Positions 7,897 through 17,761 are shown, counted from the stretch's first letter. The stretch is 64,000 bases of DNA from Bradyrhizobium sp. SSBR45G (GCF_030159255.1 NZ_BSCT01000003.1:248001-312000); one strand, 5' to 3'. Program-made: numbers and translations. The notes: generated from the sequence alone by a model not told the origin.

Positions 7897-8502
7897 ATGG
7901 ACCAGACGTTCAAGCGCAGACTGATCGTGGCGATGGCCGATGCCATCATCGCGCACGCCGAGGAGCTGACCGAGCTCGATTCGGCGATCGGCGACGGCGA
8001 CCATGGCCTCAACATGAAGCGCGGCTTCGAGGCCGTGCTGGCAGAAGCCGACAGCATCGCGGCCAAGCCGTTGCCCGATGCGTTGAAGGCGGTCGGCATG
8101 GCGCTGGTGATGAAGGTCGGCGGCGCCTCGGGTCCGCTCTATGGCACGCTCGCAATGGGGCTCGGCAAGGCGCTGCCGGCAGAGCCATCTGCGGCTGAAG
8201 CCGCGGCGGCGCTTGATCGTGCCATCGCGGATGTCAAAGCGCGCGGCAAGTCCGAGGCAGGCCAGAAGACCATGCTCGACGTCTTGATTCCGGTGCAGGC
8301 AGCTTTCGCTGCCGGCGGCGATGATCTGGCGAGCCGGCTGCCGGCGATTGCGGCGGAGGCAGCCGACGCGACCGTGCCGATGCTGGCCATCCGGGGCCGC
8401 GCCTCGTTTCTCGGCGAACGCTCGATCGGGCACATGGACCCCGGCGCGCGCTCGTCCAGCCTGCTGGTGCAGGCGATCTGCAGCGTTTTCAATGAGGCCT
8501 GA
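7897..8502 (+). CDS. dhaL: Dihydroxyacetone kinase subunit DhaL (ADP-binding, DAK2 domain)
   Basis: This 201-residue protein is a single DAK2 domain. The Mg/ADP-binding loop IGDGDHGLNM is at residues 30-39, and a GGASGPLYGT turn lies near residue 75. The C-terminal MDPGARSS and TMLDVLIP segments are typical of DhaL. In PEP-dependent Dha kinases DhaL keeps a tightly bound ADP that is re-phosphorylated by DhaM and hands the phosphate to the substrate held on DhaK. The partners DhaM and DhaK are encoded downstream in the same operon. The DhaKL family also includes kinases for erythrulose and related sugars, so the exact triose or tetrose substrate is open. Confidence 0.93.
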   Translation: MDQTFKRRLIVAMADAIIAHAEELTELDSAIGDGDHGLNMKRGFEAVLAEADSIAAKPLPDALKAVGMALVMKVGGASGPLYGTLAMGLGKALPAEPSAAEAAAALDRAIADVKARGKSEAGQKTMLDVLIPVQAAFAAGGDDLASRLPAIAAEAADATVPMLAIRGRASFLGERSIGHMDPGARSSSLLVQAICSVFNEA

Positions 8503-8504
8503 TC

Positions 8505-8903
8505 ATGAGTGAACAGAAGAATGTCGGCATCGTCATCGTGTCGCATTCCGCCAAGGTGGCGGAAGGCGCGGCCGACATGGTCAGGCAGATGGTCGGCGAC
8601 AGCGTGCCGCTGGCGGCCGTCGGCGGTAACGCCGATGGCGGGCTCGGCACCGATGTCGGCGCCATCATGGGCGCGATCGACAAGGCCTGGTCGGAATCGG
8701 GCGTCGCGATCCTGGTCGATCTCGGCGGCGCCGAGACCAACAGCGAGATGGCCGTGGAAATGATGCCGGAGGAGCGGCGTGAGCGCATCGTGATCTGCAA
8801 TGCGCCGCTGGTCGAAGGCGCTGTCATGGCAGCGACGGAGGCCTCCGGCGGCTCGCCGCTCGATGCGGTCCGCGCGACCGCTGAAGAGCTGATGGGCGGA
8901 TGA
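8505..8903 (+). CDS. dhaM: DhaM, EIIA-type phosphocarrier of PEP-dependent Dha kinase
   Basis: This 132-residue protein is a single PTS EIIA (mannose-fold) DhaM domain. The phospho-accepting His is His14 in VIVSHSAKVAEG. GNADGGLGTD and ILVDLGGAETN match the conserved DhaM core. In Escherichia coli DhaM is fused to HPr-like and Enzyme I-like domains, whereas here those are separate genes immediately downstream. It should carry phosphate from HPr to the ADP held by DhaL. It starts two bases after the dhaL stop codon. Confidence 0.92.
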   Translation: MSEQKNVGIVIVSHSAKVAEGAADMVRQMVGDSVPLAAVGGNADGGLGTDVGAIMGAIDKAWSESGVAILVDLGGAETNSEMAVEMMPEERRERIVICNAPLVEGAVMAATEASGGSPLDAVRATAEELMGG

Positions 8904-8915
8904 GCGGAGACGGCA

Positions 8916-9218
8916 ATGGCTGACGGCGGAGAGATCGGCATGCAGGAAGTGACGGCGCATGCGCTGCTGACGAACGAGGTCGGGCTGCATGCGCGCCCCT
9001 CGGTCAAGCTCACCCAGCTCGCCAAGCGGTTTGCCTCGACCGTCGAGATCGCGATCGCGGCCGATGGTCCCTGGACCGATGCCAAGAGCCCGGTGAAGAT
9101 CATGCGCGTCAAGGCGGCCAAGGGCGAGACGCTGTTCATGCGCGCGAATGGAGCGGATGCCGAGGCTGCCGTCAGCGCGCTGGTCGATCTGGTCAATCGC
9201 AAGTTCGACGAGGCGTGA
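8916..9218 (+). CDS. HPr-like phosphocarrier dedicated to the Dha kinase
   Basis: This 100-residue HPr-family protein has GLHARPS (residues 23-29) with the phosphorylatable His25 and the conserved Arg27. The second conserved region reads DAKSPVKIMRV, where Ser58 aligns with the regulatory serine region of HPr, but the following residues differ from the usual pattern. An alternative ATG at 8940 would remove eight residues; both have a GGAG-like sequence upstream. Its place between dhaM and the Enzyme I gene indicates a private phosphate chain for the kinase, not a sugar PTS. Confidence 0.88.
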   Translation: MADGGEIGMQEVTAHALLTNEVGLHARPSVKLTQLAKRFASTVEIAIAADGPWTDAKSPVKIMRVKAAKGETLFMRANGADAEAAVSALVDLVNRKFDEA

Positions 9219-9220
9219 CG

Positions 9221-10825
9221 ATGGGGCGGCGCATCTCCGCGCGTGCAGCGTCGGACGGGCTGGCGATCGGGCCGGCGATGATCCTGCGTGCGCTGGACGG
9301 CGCCGACCGGGCGAAGGGATCGATTGCCGAGGAGCATGCGGCGCTGGCGGCCGCGGTTGCAAGCGCGCGCGAAGCGGTGGCCGAATTGATCGGACGAGTT
9401 GCAGGTGACGCGGCCGAGCTGATCGGCTTTCAGCTGGCGCTGCTCGAGGACGATGCGCTGACGGAATCCGCCTATGCGCAGATCGAGAGCGGCGTTGCGG
9501 CCGATGTCGCCTGGCGCAGCGCGATGGCGGAGGAGATCGCCGGCTACGAAGCGGCGGACGACGAGTATTTCCGCGCCCGCGCCAGTGACCTCGCCGACAT
9601 CCGGGATCGCGTGCTGCGGCATCTGTTCGGGCTGGCCGACGATGCCGAGCTTCCCCAGGGGGCGATCGTGGTCGCGCGCGACCTCGCGCCATCGGCCTTT
9701 CTCGGCGTCGACTGGTCGAAGGGCGGCGGCATTGCGCTGGGCGAGGGCAGCCCGACCAGTCACGTCGCCATGCTGGCGCGCGGCCGCGGCGTGCCGATGG
9801 TGGTCGGACTCGGTCAGCAGTGGGAGAAGCTCGACGGCCCGTTGCTCGTGGATGGAGGCCGCGGCCTCGTCATCGTCGATCCCGGCGTAGAACAGATCGC
9901 AGCGGCGCGGACGGAAAGCGAGGGGCTCATGCGCCGCAAGGCCGACGCGGTGGCGCGCCAGCACGAGCCGGCGTTGACGCGCGACGGCACGTCCGTGTCC
10001 GTGCTCGTCAACATCTCCGGTCCGTCTGATATGACGGTGCTGCCGGCCGCAGCCTGCGACGGCGTCGGTCTGGCGCGGACTGAATTCCTCACGGCGAATC
10101 TGCTCCATGATGAAGAGGCGCAGTATGGCGCCTATGCCGAGCTGATGCGCTGGGCCGAGGGCCGTCCGGTCACGATCCGCACGCTGGATGCCGGCGGCGA
10201 CAAGCCGATTCCGGGCTACACCGTCGACGGCGAGAGCAATCCGTTTCTCGGCCTCCGTGGGCTGCGGCTGTCGCTGCGTCATCCCGAGATCTTCCGGGTC
10301 CAGCTGCGTGCGCTCGCGCGCGCCGCCGTGCTGGGACCGCTCAAGGTGATGCTGCCGATGGTGACCAATGCCGCCGAGCTGGAGGCAGCGCGCGGGCATC
10401 TGCGCGCAGTGCTGTCCGATCTCGCCGACAGCAACGTTAGCTTTGCCGAGCCGGCGTTCGGCATGATGGTCGAGGTGCCCGCGGCCGCGCTGGCCGCGCA
10501 GGAGTTCGCTGCCGACTTTTTCTCGATCGGCACCAACGATCTGACCCAATACGCGACCGCGGCCTCGCGCGACGGAACAGAGGTGGCCGACTATGCCGAT
10601 GTGCTGCATCCCGGCGTGCTGGCGATGATCGCGCATGTGGTGCGGGCTGGCCGCGCCAGGGATGTCGAGGTCTCCATCTGCGGCGATGCCGCCGGTGATG
10701 TCAGGGCCATTCCGGCGCTGCTCAAGGTTGGTGTCCGCACGCTGTCGGTCTCGCCGGGCCTGTTGCCGCTGGTGAAGGCCGCGATTCGCGAGCTTGATCT
10801 GACCAGGCTTGCCGAGGGCGCATGA
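9221..10825 (+). CDS. PTS Enzyme I-like phosphoenolpyruvate-protein phosphotransferase
   Basis: This protein has 534 residues from the ATG at 9221. A GTG at 9215 is also in frame, but a GAGG at 9210-9213 is better spaced for 9221. The N-terminal half carries the phospho-histidine loop GEGSPTSHVAMLARG with His181. The C-terminal PEP-binding barrel shows RTEFLTANLL, TLDAGGDKPIPG, FSIGTNDLTQYATAASR and ICGDAAGD with the conserved Cys. It should take phosphate from PEP and pass it to the upstream HPr. A full Enzyme I beside dhaM, rather than the truncated fused form known from E. coli, makes this operon self-sufficient for PEP-driven phosphorylation. Confidence 0.92.
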   Translation: MGRRISARAASDGLAIGPAMILRALDGADRAKGSIAEEHAALAAAVASAREAVAELIGRVAGDAAELIGFQLALLEDDALTESAYAQIESGVAADVAWRSAMAEEIAGYEAADDEYFRARASDLADIRDRVLRHLFGLADDAELPQGAIVVARDLAPSAFLGVDWSKGGGIALGEGSPTSHVAMLARGRGVPMVVGLGQQWEKLDGPLLVDGGRGLVIVDPGVEQIAAARTESEGLMRRKADAVARQHEPALTRDGTSVSVLVNISGPSDMTVLPAAACDGVGLARTEFLTANLLHDEEAQYGAYAELMRWAEGRPVTIRTLDAGGDKPIPGYTVDGESNPFLGLRGLRLSLRHPEIFRVQLRALARAAVLGPLKVMLPMVTNAAELEAARGHLRAVLSDLADSNVSFAEPAFGMMVEVPAAALAAQEFAADFFSIGTNDLTQYATAASRDGTEVADYADVLHPGVLAMIAHVVRAGRARDVEVSICGDAAGDVRAIPALLKVGVRTLSVSPGLLPLVKAAIRELDLTRLAEGA

Positions 10826-11274
10826 GCGAGCAGGATCAATCCGGGTCGTCCAGTCCGCTCGCCGACTACAAGGCGATCCTGCGCGCGGTCATCGACAGCC
10901 GTCCCTCCGGCACGCGGCAGCGGCTGGCGGAGGCGATCGGCAAGAACCGCAGCTTCATCTCGCAGATCATCAATCCGGCCTATCCGACGCCGATCCCGCT
11001 GCAGCATCTCGAAACCATCTTCCACATCTGCCATTTCTCGCCGCACGAGCAGCAGACGTTTCTCGCCGCCTATCGCGCCGCGCATCCGGGAAGACTGGAG
11101 GAAGCGGAGACGCAGCGGCCGATGCGCCGGCTCGTCGTGGAACTGCCTGACTTCGGCGATCCCGCGCTCAACGCCCATGCCGATCGCATCATCACCGGCG
11201 TCGCGCGTGGCATCACCGCGCTGATCTCAGCCAATGAAAACAATGACGATGCCGAACCGGGAGGGAAGCCATGA
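10822..11274 (+). CDS. Small HTH (XRE-like) regulator embedded in the dha operon
   Basis: This 150-residue protein has a helix-turn-helix region at about residues 28-60 (RQRLAEAIGKNRSFISQIIN). It is followed by PTPIPLQHLETIFHICHFS, which looks like the rest of a Cro/XRE-type fold. The C-terminal half is not recognised. It overlaps the Enzyme I gene and dhaK by four bases at each end, so it is translationally locked into the operon. It replaces the usual DhaR activator or DhaQ coactivator, neither of which is seen here. I infer that it links kinase status or substrate to expression. This is not shown by any motif beyond DNA binding. Confidence 0.75.
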   Translation: MSEQDQSGSSSPLADYKAILRAVIDSRPSGTRQRLAEAIGKNRSFISQIINPAYPTPIPLQHLETIFHICHFSPHEQQTFLAAYRAAHPGRLEEAETQRPMRRLVVELPDFGDPALNAHADRIITGVARGITALISANENNDDAEPGGKP

Positions 11275-12260
11275 AGAAGCTGATCAACGCCGTCGACGAT
11301 GTGCTGACCGAGAGCCTGCAGGGATTCGCGGCCGTGCATGGCGACATCGTCACGCTCGGCGAGGAGGCCAAGTTTGTCCGCCGCAAGACTCTCAAATCCG
11401 GCAAGGTCGCGCTGATCTCCGGCGGCGGCTCCGGCCATGAGCCGCTGCATGCCGGCTTCGTCGGCCAGGGGATGCTCGACGCCGCCTGTCCCGGCCAGGT
11501 CTTCACCTCGCCGACACCCGACCAGATGCTGGCCGCGGCGCAGGCGGTGGACACCAGCGCCGGATCGCTGTTCATCGTCAAGAACTACGAAGGCGACGTG
11601 ATGAACTTCGCGATGGCCGCGGAGATGATGGAGACCAAGGTCGCGACCGTCATCACCGATGACGATGTCGCAGTGGAGACCTCGACCTATTCGACCGGCC
11701 GCCGCGGCGTCGCCGGCACGCTGGTCGTGGAAAAGCTGCTCGGCGCCGCGGCCGAGCAGGGCCGTGATCTCGATGCGCTGAAGGCGCTTGGTGACGACGT
11801 CAACAAGCGCACGCGGTCGATGGGCGTAGCGCTGACCTCCTGCACCGTGCCGGCGGCGGGCAAGCCGACCTTTGCGCTCGGCGAGGACGAGATGGAGATT
11901 GGGGTCGGCATCCATGGCGAGCCGGGACGGCGTCGCGTCAAGCTCGCCTCGGCCGATGCCATCGCCGAGGAGATGATGGGGGCGATCCTGGCCGATCTCG
12001 CGCCCAAGCCCGGCACGCCATGCCTGCTGCTGGTGAACGGTTTCGGTGGCACGCCGGCGATGGAGCTCTATCTGATGGCCAATTCCGCGCGGCGCATCCT
12101 GGAGGGGCGCGGGCTTGCGATCGCGCGCGGGCTGGTCGGCTCCTACGTCACCTCGCTCGACATGGCCGGCTGCTCGCTGACGGTCACCGCGCTCGATGAC
12201 GCGACGCTGTCGCTGTGGGATGCGCCGGTGCATACGGCCGCGCTGCGCTGGGGATGTTGA
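11271..12260 (+). CDS. dhaK: Dihydroxyacetone kinase subunit DhaK (substrate-binding)
   Basis: This 329-residue protein is a single DAK1 domain. The substrate-binding His215 lies in GVGIHGEPG and forms the hemiaminal with the ketone in characterised DhaK proteins. His56 (GGGSGHEPLH) and Asp109 (NYEGD) of the active site are also present. With DhaL, DhaM, HPr and Enzyme I encoded just upstream, it completes a cytoplasmic PEP-dependent kinase, with dihydroxyacetone phosphate as the expected product. Separation of dhaK from dhaL by four genes is unusual, since most operons have dhaKL adjacent. It converges with the GntR gene, leaving only two bases between the stop codons. Confidence 0.94.
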   Translation: MKKLINAVDDVLTESLQGFAAVHGDIVTLGEEAKFVRRKTLKSGKVALISGGGSGHEPLHAGFVGQGMLDAACPGQVFTSPTPDQMLAAAQAVDTSAGSLFIVKNYEGDVMNFAMAAEMMETKVATVITDDDVAVETSTYSTGRRGVAGTLVVEKLLGAAAEQGRDLDALKALGDDVNKRTRSMGVALTSCTVPAAGKPTFALGEDEMEIGVGIHGEPGRRRVKLASADAIAEEMMGAILADLAPKPGTPCLLLVNGFGGTPAMELYLMANSARRILEGRGLAIARGLVGSYVTSLDMAGCSLTVTALDDATLSLWDAPVHTAALRWGC

Positions 12261-12262
12261 CG

Positions 12263-13039
12263 TCAGCGGATCTCGTTCGAGTAGTAGTGATGCGCCGTCG
12301 TGGCGCGGTGCTGGCTGAGAAGGGCGAGCGCGCCGGTCTGGTCATAGGCCTCCTCGTCGATGACCAGCACGGCGCTCGGTGCTGAAAGCCCGAGCAGCTT
12401 GCGATCCTCCTTGGTCGCGACCTCGGCCGTGACCTTCTCGCGCACTGCGGCGATACGGATGCCATAGGCCTCGAGCAGGTGGCGGTAGATCAGGGCAGGG
12501 ACCTTCTTCGTCTCGCGTGGAAACTCCGGCACGCGAGATGCGACCATCGAGATCCGCGAATGCAGCACCGGTGTGCCGGCGACGCGGCGGATGCGATGCA
12601 GATGCAGCAGTGGCTCGCCGTCGGCCGCGGCAAACAGCGCCGCCGCGGCCTGCGCGGCAGGGCGTGTCGCCACCGACAGCACCTCGGCCTCCGAGTGCAG
12701 CAGGCTACCGTCCTCGCCGAGCAGGCGGAAATACTGGAAGAAGAACTGCAGACCGTTCTGTGAGGCACGGCCGGTCACGACCGTGCCGGTCTTGCGCCGC
12801 CGCATCAGCATGCCGCCGGCCGTGAGATCGGCGAGTGCGCGCCTGATCGTGCCGACGGCAACGCCATACTGATTGGCGAGCGCGACCTCGCCGGGCAGCA
12901 CCGTGCCCGGCGGCATGTCGCCGATCAGGATGGCCTCGGCGATCTGCCGTTTGACATGCTCGTAGAGCGGCACAGGCAGGGCGCCCGGACCGGCCCCCAC
13001 GCCATCTGCCGCTTTGCTGACCACGCCTGCCTTCTTCAT
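12263..13039 (-). CDS. GntR-family transcriptional regulator with UTRA domain (HutC type)
   Basis: This 258-residue regulator has an N-terminal winged helix-turn-helix at about residues 20-90. Its recognition region is LPGEVALANQYGVAVGTIRR. A UTRA ligand-binding domain follows from about residue 100 (PLLHLHRIRR, SRISMVASRVPEFP). The start ATG at 13037-13039 gives MKKAGVVSKAADG; longer in-frame versions run into the opposite gene. It is transcribed away from the M20/peptide-importer operon and probably represses it from the shared control region. The inducer is unknown. HutC-type UTRA domains bind small amino-acid or sugar-like effectors. Confidence 0.9.
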   Translation of the reverse strand: MKKAGVVSKAADGVGAGPGALPVPLYEHVKRQIAEAILIGDMPPGTVLPGEVALANQYGVAVGTIRRALADLTAGGMLMRRRKTGTVVTGRASQNGLQFFFQYFRLLGEDGSLLHSEAEVLSVATRPAAQAAAALFAAADGEPLLHLHRIRRVAGTPVLHSRISMVASRVPEFPRETKKVPALIYRHLLEAYGIRIAAVREKVTAEVATKEDRKLLGLSAPSAVLVIDEEAYDQTGALALLSQHRATTAHHYYSNEIR

Positions 13040-13043
13040 GGAA

Positions 13044-13083
13044 TTGACAAAGGCTCCAAGGTGAACTCTATTTCTATATAGAA
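13044..13083 (+). promoter_or_regulatory. Promoter and likely GntR operator of the M20/peptide importer operon
   Basis: TTGACA (13044-13049) and TCTATT (13067-13072) are 17 bases apart. A perfect 12-bp palindrome, TTCTATATAGAA (13072-13083), follows directly and overlaps the -10 end. The divergent GntR gene begins five bases before the -35, so one bound dimer could control the operon and possibly the regulator itself. Confidence 0.6.
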
Positions 13084-13105
13084 TATAGGATTGAGCCGAC
13101 GGCAA

Positions 13106-14410
13106 ATGATTTCTCAGCACATCCCGACGCTTCAAAGCGGGGACGGTTTGGCCCGGGCCCTTGCGGCGATCGAGCGGCTGTCCGAGACGGCCGTCGATGA
13201 CCTCAGGAAAATGGTGGCGGTCGACACCAGCTTTCCACCCGGAGTCGGCTACGATGCTTTTGCCGATCTGATGGCGCAACTCGCGGCGCCCCTGGCGCTC
13301 GACTGTGAACGCGTGATCGTTCCTGAGGAGCTGTGGCGCGCGCCGGGCGCGCGGGGACGGCGCACCAATCTGATCGCGCGGCGCAGGTCGGGCAGGCCGG
13401 TGCTCGGACTCTATTTTCACGTCGATACCGTGCCCGCCGCGCCCGGCTGGAGCAGCGATCCGCTGCGCCTCCTGCGCGAGGGCGATCGCCTGATCGGACT
13501 GGGCGCTGCCGACATGAAGGGCTCGATCGCGGCGGCGCTGCTGGCGCTGCGCGCTGCGCAGGAGGCCGCATTGCCGCTCGCCTATGATCCAATGCTGCTG
13601 CTGTGTACCGATGAGGAGGCCGGTCTCTATCCCGGCGTGCGCTATCTGGCCGAGCAGGGCCGTCTCGAAGGCCACATTCTCAATTTCAACGGCAGCGCGA
13701 TGCCACGGATCTGGGCCGGCTGCTTCGGCCTGTTCACGCTGACGGTCCGCGTCCACGGCAAGGCGGCGCACGCCGGAGAACAGCGCAGCGCTGGCGCCAA
13801 CGCGATCGAGGCCGCGCTGCCGATCCTCAATGCGCTCTCAGCATTGAAGCCAGTGATCGCGCAACGGATTTCGGCGCTGCCGCCGCCGCCCCATGCGACC
13901 GGACCGCTCACAGCGAGCCTCGACGTCTCTGCCATTCATGGCGGCCAGTGCGGCGGCCAGATCCCGTCGCAGGCCGAGATTCTGCTGTGCCGCCGCTACG
14001 CCCCGGAGGAGGATTTTGCCGTTGCGCGGACAGAGATCGAAACCGCGATCAAGAACGCGGCAGGCAGCCTCGACGTCGACATGACCCTCACCGGGCATCT
14101 TGCGCCGACCGCCGATCCCGGCGGGCCGCATTGGCCGCGCTGGCAGCAGGCGCTATCGGCCGGCTTCGGCTATGCGCCCGACGCGTTTGCACGCTGGGGC
14201 GCTTCCGGCTGCTCGGACTTTGGCTGGGTGCAGCAGGCGACCGGCATGCAGGAGGTGCTGCTCACCGGCCTTGGCAAGCCCGACAGCTGCATCCACGCCC
14301 CCGGTGAATCGACCACGCTGACCGACATCGTCGCACTGGCCAAATCGGTGCTCGCGTATCTTTCAGTTGAGTTCTGCCCCGAACTCTCTCCCGAAACCAT
14401 GACGCCCTAA
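13106..14410 (+). CDS. M20-family metallo-hydrolase (ArgE/DapE/CPG2-like)
   Basis: This protein has 434 residues from the ATG at 13106 (a TTG at 13091 is a weaker alternative). The M20 metal and catalytic motifs are present. FHVDTVP supplies the His and Asp, GAADMKGS the bridging Asp, CTDEEAG the catalytic Glu pair, and DSCIHAPGE the last His near the C-terminus. The third-ligand Glu/Asp region reads NFNGSAMP and does not match the usual EPT. A dimerisation lid lies at about residues 205-320. From family knowledge it would hydrolyse an amide bond in a small peptide or N-acyl amino acid. It is the first gene of the operon with a peptide-type importer, so it may process the imported compound. 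Confidence 0.85.
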   Translation: MISQHIPTLQSGDGLARALAAIERLSETAVDDLRKMVAVDTSFPPGVGYDAFADLMAQLAAPLALDCERVIVPEELWRAPGARGRRTNLIARRRSGRPVLGLYFHVDTVPAAPGWSSDPLRLLREGDRLIGLGAADMKGSIAAALLALRAAQEAALPLAYDPMLLLCTDEEAGLYPGVRYLAEQGRLEGHILNFNGSAMPRIWAGCFGLFTLTVRVHGKAAHAGEQRSAGANAIEAALPILNALSALKPVIAQRISALPPPPHATGPLTASLDVSAIHGGQCGGQIPSQAEILLCRRYAPEEDFAVARTEIETAIKNAAGSLDVDMTLTGHLAPTADPGGPHWPRWQQALSAGFGYAPDAFARWGASGCSDFGWVQQATGMQEVLLTGLGKPDSCIHAPGESTTLTDIVALAKSVLAYLSVEFCPELSPETMTP

Positions 14411-14424
14411 GAGGACCTCGCCTG

Positions 14425-15975
14425 ATGCCGTCCGTCACCCGTCGCCATTTCCTCGCCAGCTCCGCGCTCGCGCTGGGCGCCTTGCCGCACGTCTCCCTTG
14501 CCGCCGAGGCGCCGAAGCGGGGCGGGGTGCTGCGGATCTCCGTCGACCAGGGCGCTGCGGTCATTCATCCGCTGCTCGCGCGCGTCAATCCGGAATACCT
14601 CGTCACCGAGCTGCTCTACTCCAATCTGACGCGGCTGAAGCCGGACATGGCGGTGGAGCCGGATCTTGCGCTGTCGTGGGAAGCGGGTGCCGGACTCACC
14701 GAGTGGATCTTCAAGCTGCGGCCGAATGTCAGCTTCCATGACGGCTCGCCGCTGACGGCCGAGGACGTCGTCGCAACCTTCAAGGCGATCCTCGATCCGA
14801 AGACCGCCTCGCCGGCGCGCACCAATGTCGGCCCGATCAAGGAGGTCGTGGCTGTCGATGCGTCGACCGTAAAGTTCACGCTGTCGGTCGCCTTCGCCGA
14901 TTTCCCGGTCGCGCTCGCCTATACCAATGCGCGCATTGTTCCGGCCAAGGTGATCGCCAGCGACCTCGGCAGCCTCGCCACCAAGGCCAACGGCTCCGGC
15001 CCGTTCAAGCTGGTGTCCTACGAGCCTGATCGTAAGATCGTCGTTGAGCGCAACCCTGCTTACTACGACCCGGCACGTCCCGCGCTCGATCGCGTCGAGA
15101 TCCTCGTCTACCCCGATCGCACCGCCGAAGCCTCCGCCCTGATCTCGGGGGACATCGACTTGATGCTCTCGACGACTCCAGGCGAATATGAGCGGCTCGG
15201 CAAAGCCGGTGGCGTCAAGGCGCTGCGGATTCCCTCCGGCCAGTTCCTCAACGTCAACATGGGCTGCGACCAGAAGCCGTTCAACGACGTCCGCGTCCGC
15301 CAGGCGCTGGCGCTGACGATCGACCGCGAGGCCATGGCCGGCTTCGTCGCCGGCGGCTACGGCACGCCCGGCAACGATACGCCGCTCAGCCCGGCCTATC
15401 GCTTCTACAAGGACGGCAAGCTGAAGAAGCCGGATATCGCCAAGGCCAAGCAGCTGCTGGCCGAGGCCGGCTATCCCTCCGGCATCGATCTGACCATGGT
15501 CGCCTCCGACAAGCCTGATACCCGCACCCAGCTCGGCGTCGCCATCCGCGAGATGGCCGCGCCGGCCGGCTTCCGCATCAACGTGCAGACGATGCCGCAC
15601 GCGACCTATCTCGACCAGGTCTGGAAGAAAGGCAATTTCTACGTCGGCTTCTACAACATGCAGCCCACGGCAGACGCGATCTTCAAGCTGCTCTATACGT
15701 CGGATGCGGCCTGGAACGAGACGCGCTGGAACAATCCGCGCTTCGACGAGGTCGTCAATGCAGCGCGCAGCGAGACCGACGATGCCAACCGCGCGGCGCT
15801 CTACGCCAGGGCTCAGGCCATGATGATCGACGAGGTGCCGTCCGTCATCCCGGTGTTCTTCGACATCCTGGCGGCGCAACGCGCCTATGTCGAAGGCTAC
15901 ACGCTGCATCCGCGCGGGTCGGTGTTCCGGCTCGATCTGGTCTCGCTCGGCGCCGGCGCGCCCAAGCGCGCCTGA
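14425..15975 (+). CDS. ABC transporter peptide-binding protein (family 5 SBP), Tat signal
   Basis: This 516-residue periplasmic protein is of the DppA/OppA family. The N-terminus has a twin-arginine signal, SVTRRHFLASSALALGALP, with cleavage near LAAEA. The mature part starts GGVLRISVDQG and continues with the family pattern LTRLKPDMAVEPDLALSWE and FKLRPNVSFHDGSPLTAEDV. GSGPFKLVSYEPDR and FNDVRVRQALALTIDRE are further family 5 hallmarks. It should bind a peptide or similar ligand and deliver it to the following permeases. It starts 14 bases after the M20 gene. Confidence 0.93.
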   Translation: MPSVTRRHFLASSALALGALPHVSLAAEAPKRGGVLRISVDQGAAVIHPLLARVNPEYLVTELLYSNLTRLKPDMAVEPDLALSWEAGAGLTEWIFKLRPNVSFHDGSPLTAEDVVATFKAILDPKTASPARTNVGPIKEVVAVDASTVKFTLSVAFADFPVALAYTNARIVPAKVIASDLGSLATKANGSGPFKLVSYEPDRKIVVERNPAYYDPARPALDRVEILVYPDRTAEASALISGDIDLMLSTTPGEYERLGKAGGVKALRIPSGQFLNVNMGCDQKPFNDVRVRQALALTIDREAMAGFVAGGYGTPGNDTPLSPAYRFYKDGKLKKPDIAKAKQLLAEAGYPSGIDLTMVASDKPDTRTQLGVAIREMAAPAGFRINVQTMPHATYLDQVWKKGNFYVGFYNMQPTADAIFKLLYTSDAAWNETRWNNPRFDEVVNAARSETDDANRAALYARAQAMMIDEVPSVIPVFFDILAAQRAYVEGYTLHPRGSVFRLDLVSLGAGAPKRA

Positions 15976-15990
15976 GACAGGATTGGATCG

Positions 15991-16930
<940 letters not shown>

Positions 16931-16938
<8 letters not shown>

Positions 16939-17761
16939 GCTGCTCGTACGAATGATCCGCAAGCCGCAGGGCGCGATCGGCATCATGCTGCTGGCCGTGC
17001 TTGCTGCGATCTGCATCCTCGGCCCGTGGGTCGCGCCATATGGTCCGGAGAAGATGGACTTTCTCGGCCGCTTCCGCGCGCCCGGCTGGCAGAACTGGCT
17101 CGGCGCCGACCAGTTCGGCCGCGACGTGCTGAGCCGGCTGTTGACCGGGGCGCGCGCCACCGTTCCCATGGCGCTTGCGGCGACCCTGGCCGGCAGCGCG
17201 ATGGGCGCCGTGCTTGGCGTCGCATCGGCGTATCTCGGCGGCAAGGCCGACGAGTTCATCATGCGCACCAACGACGCTGTCATGGCCATTCCGGGCCTCC
17301 TGATGGCGCTGCTGCTGGTCAGCACGCTCGGCAACGGCGCAGGCAATGCGGTCGTCGCGATCGCCATCGCATTCGCCCCTGGCATGGCGCGGGTGACACG
17401 CTCGGTGGCGCTGGGTGTGCGCAACCAGGATTTTGTCAAGGCCGCGGTCGCGCGCGGCGAGGGCGCCGCGCAGATCGTCTTCCGCGAGATGCTGCCCAAC
17501 GTGATGGGGCCGATCGTGATCGAGGCCACGATCCGCGTGTCGTTTGCGGTGATGCTGTTCGCGACCCTCAGCTTCCTCGGCCTCGGTGCACAGCCGCCGG
17601 CGTCGGAGTGGGGACTGATGGTCGCCGATGCCCGCCAATACATGCATCGGGCGCCATGGATCCTGATCGCGCCGTCGGCTGCGATCGCGCTGTCCGCGAT
17701 CGCCTTCAATCTCGTCGGTGACGCCCTGCGCGATGCGCTGAACCCGCGGGATGATCGATGA
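16931..17761 (+). CDS. Peptide ABC transporter permease, DppC type
   Basis: This 276-residue permease starts at the ATG that lies eight bases inside the end of the DppB gene (MTELLVRMIRKPQGAIGIM). The periplasmic GADQFGRDVLSRLLTGAR motif is characteristic of DppC/OppC. The cytoplasmic loop VRNQDFVKAAVARGEGAAQI docks the ATPase, and LSFLGLGAQPPASEWGLMV is near the C-terminus. It overlaps the ATPase gene by four bases (ATGA). Confidence 0.93.
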
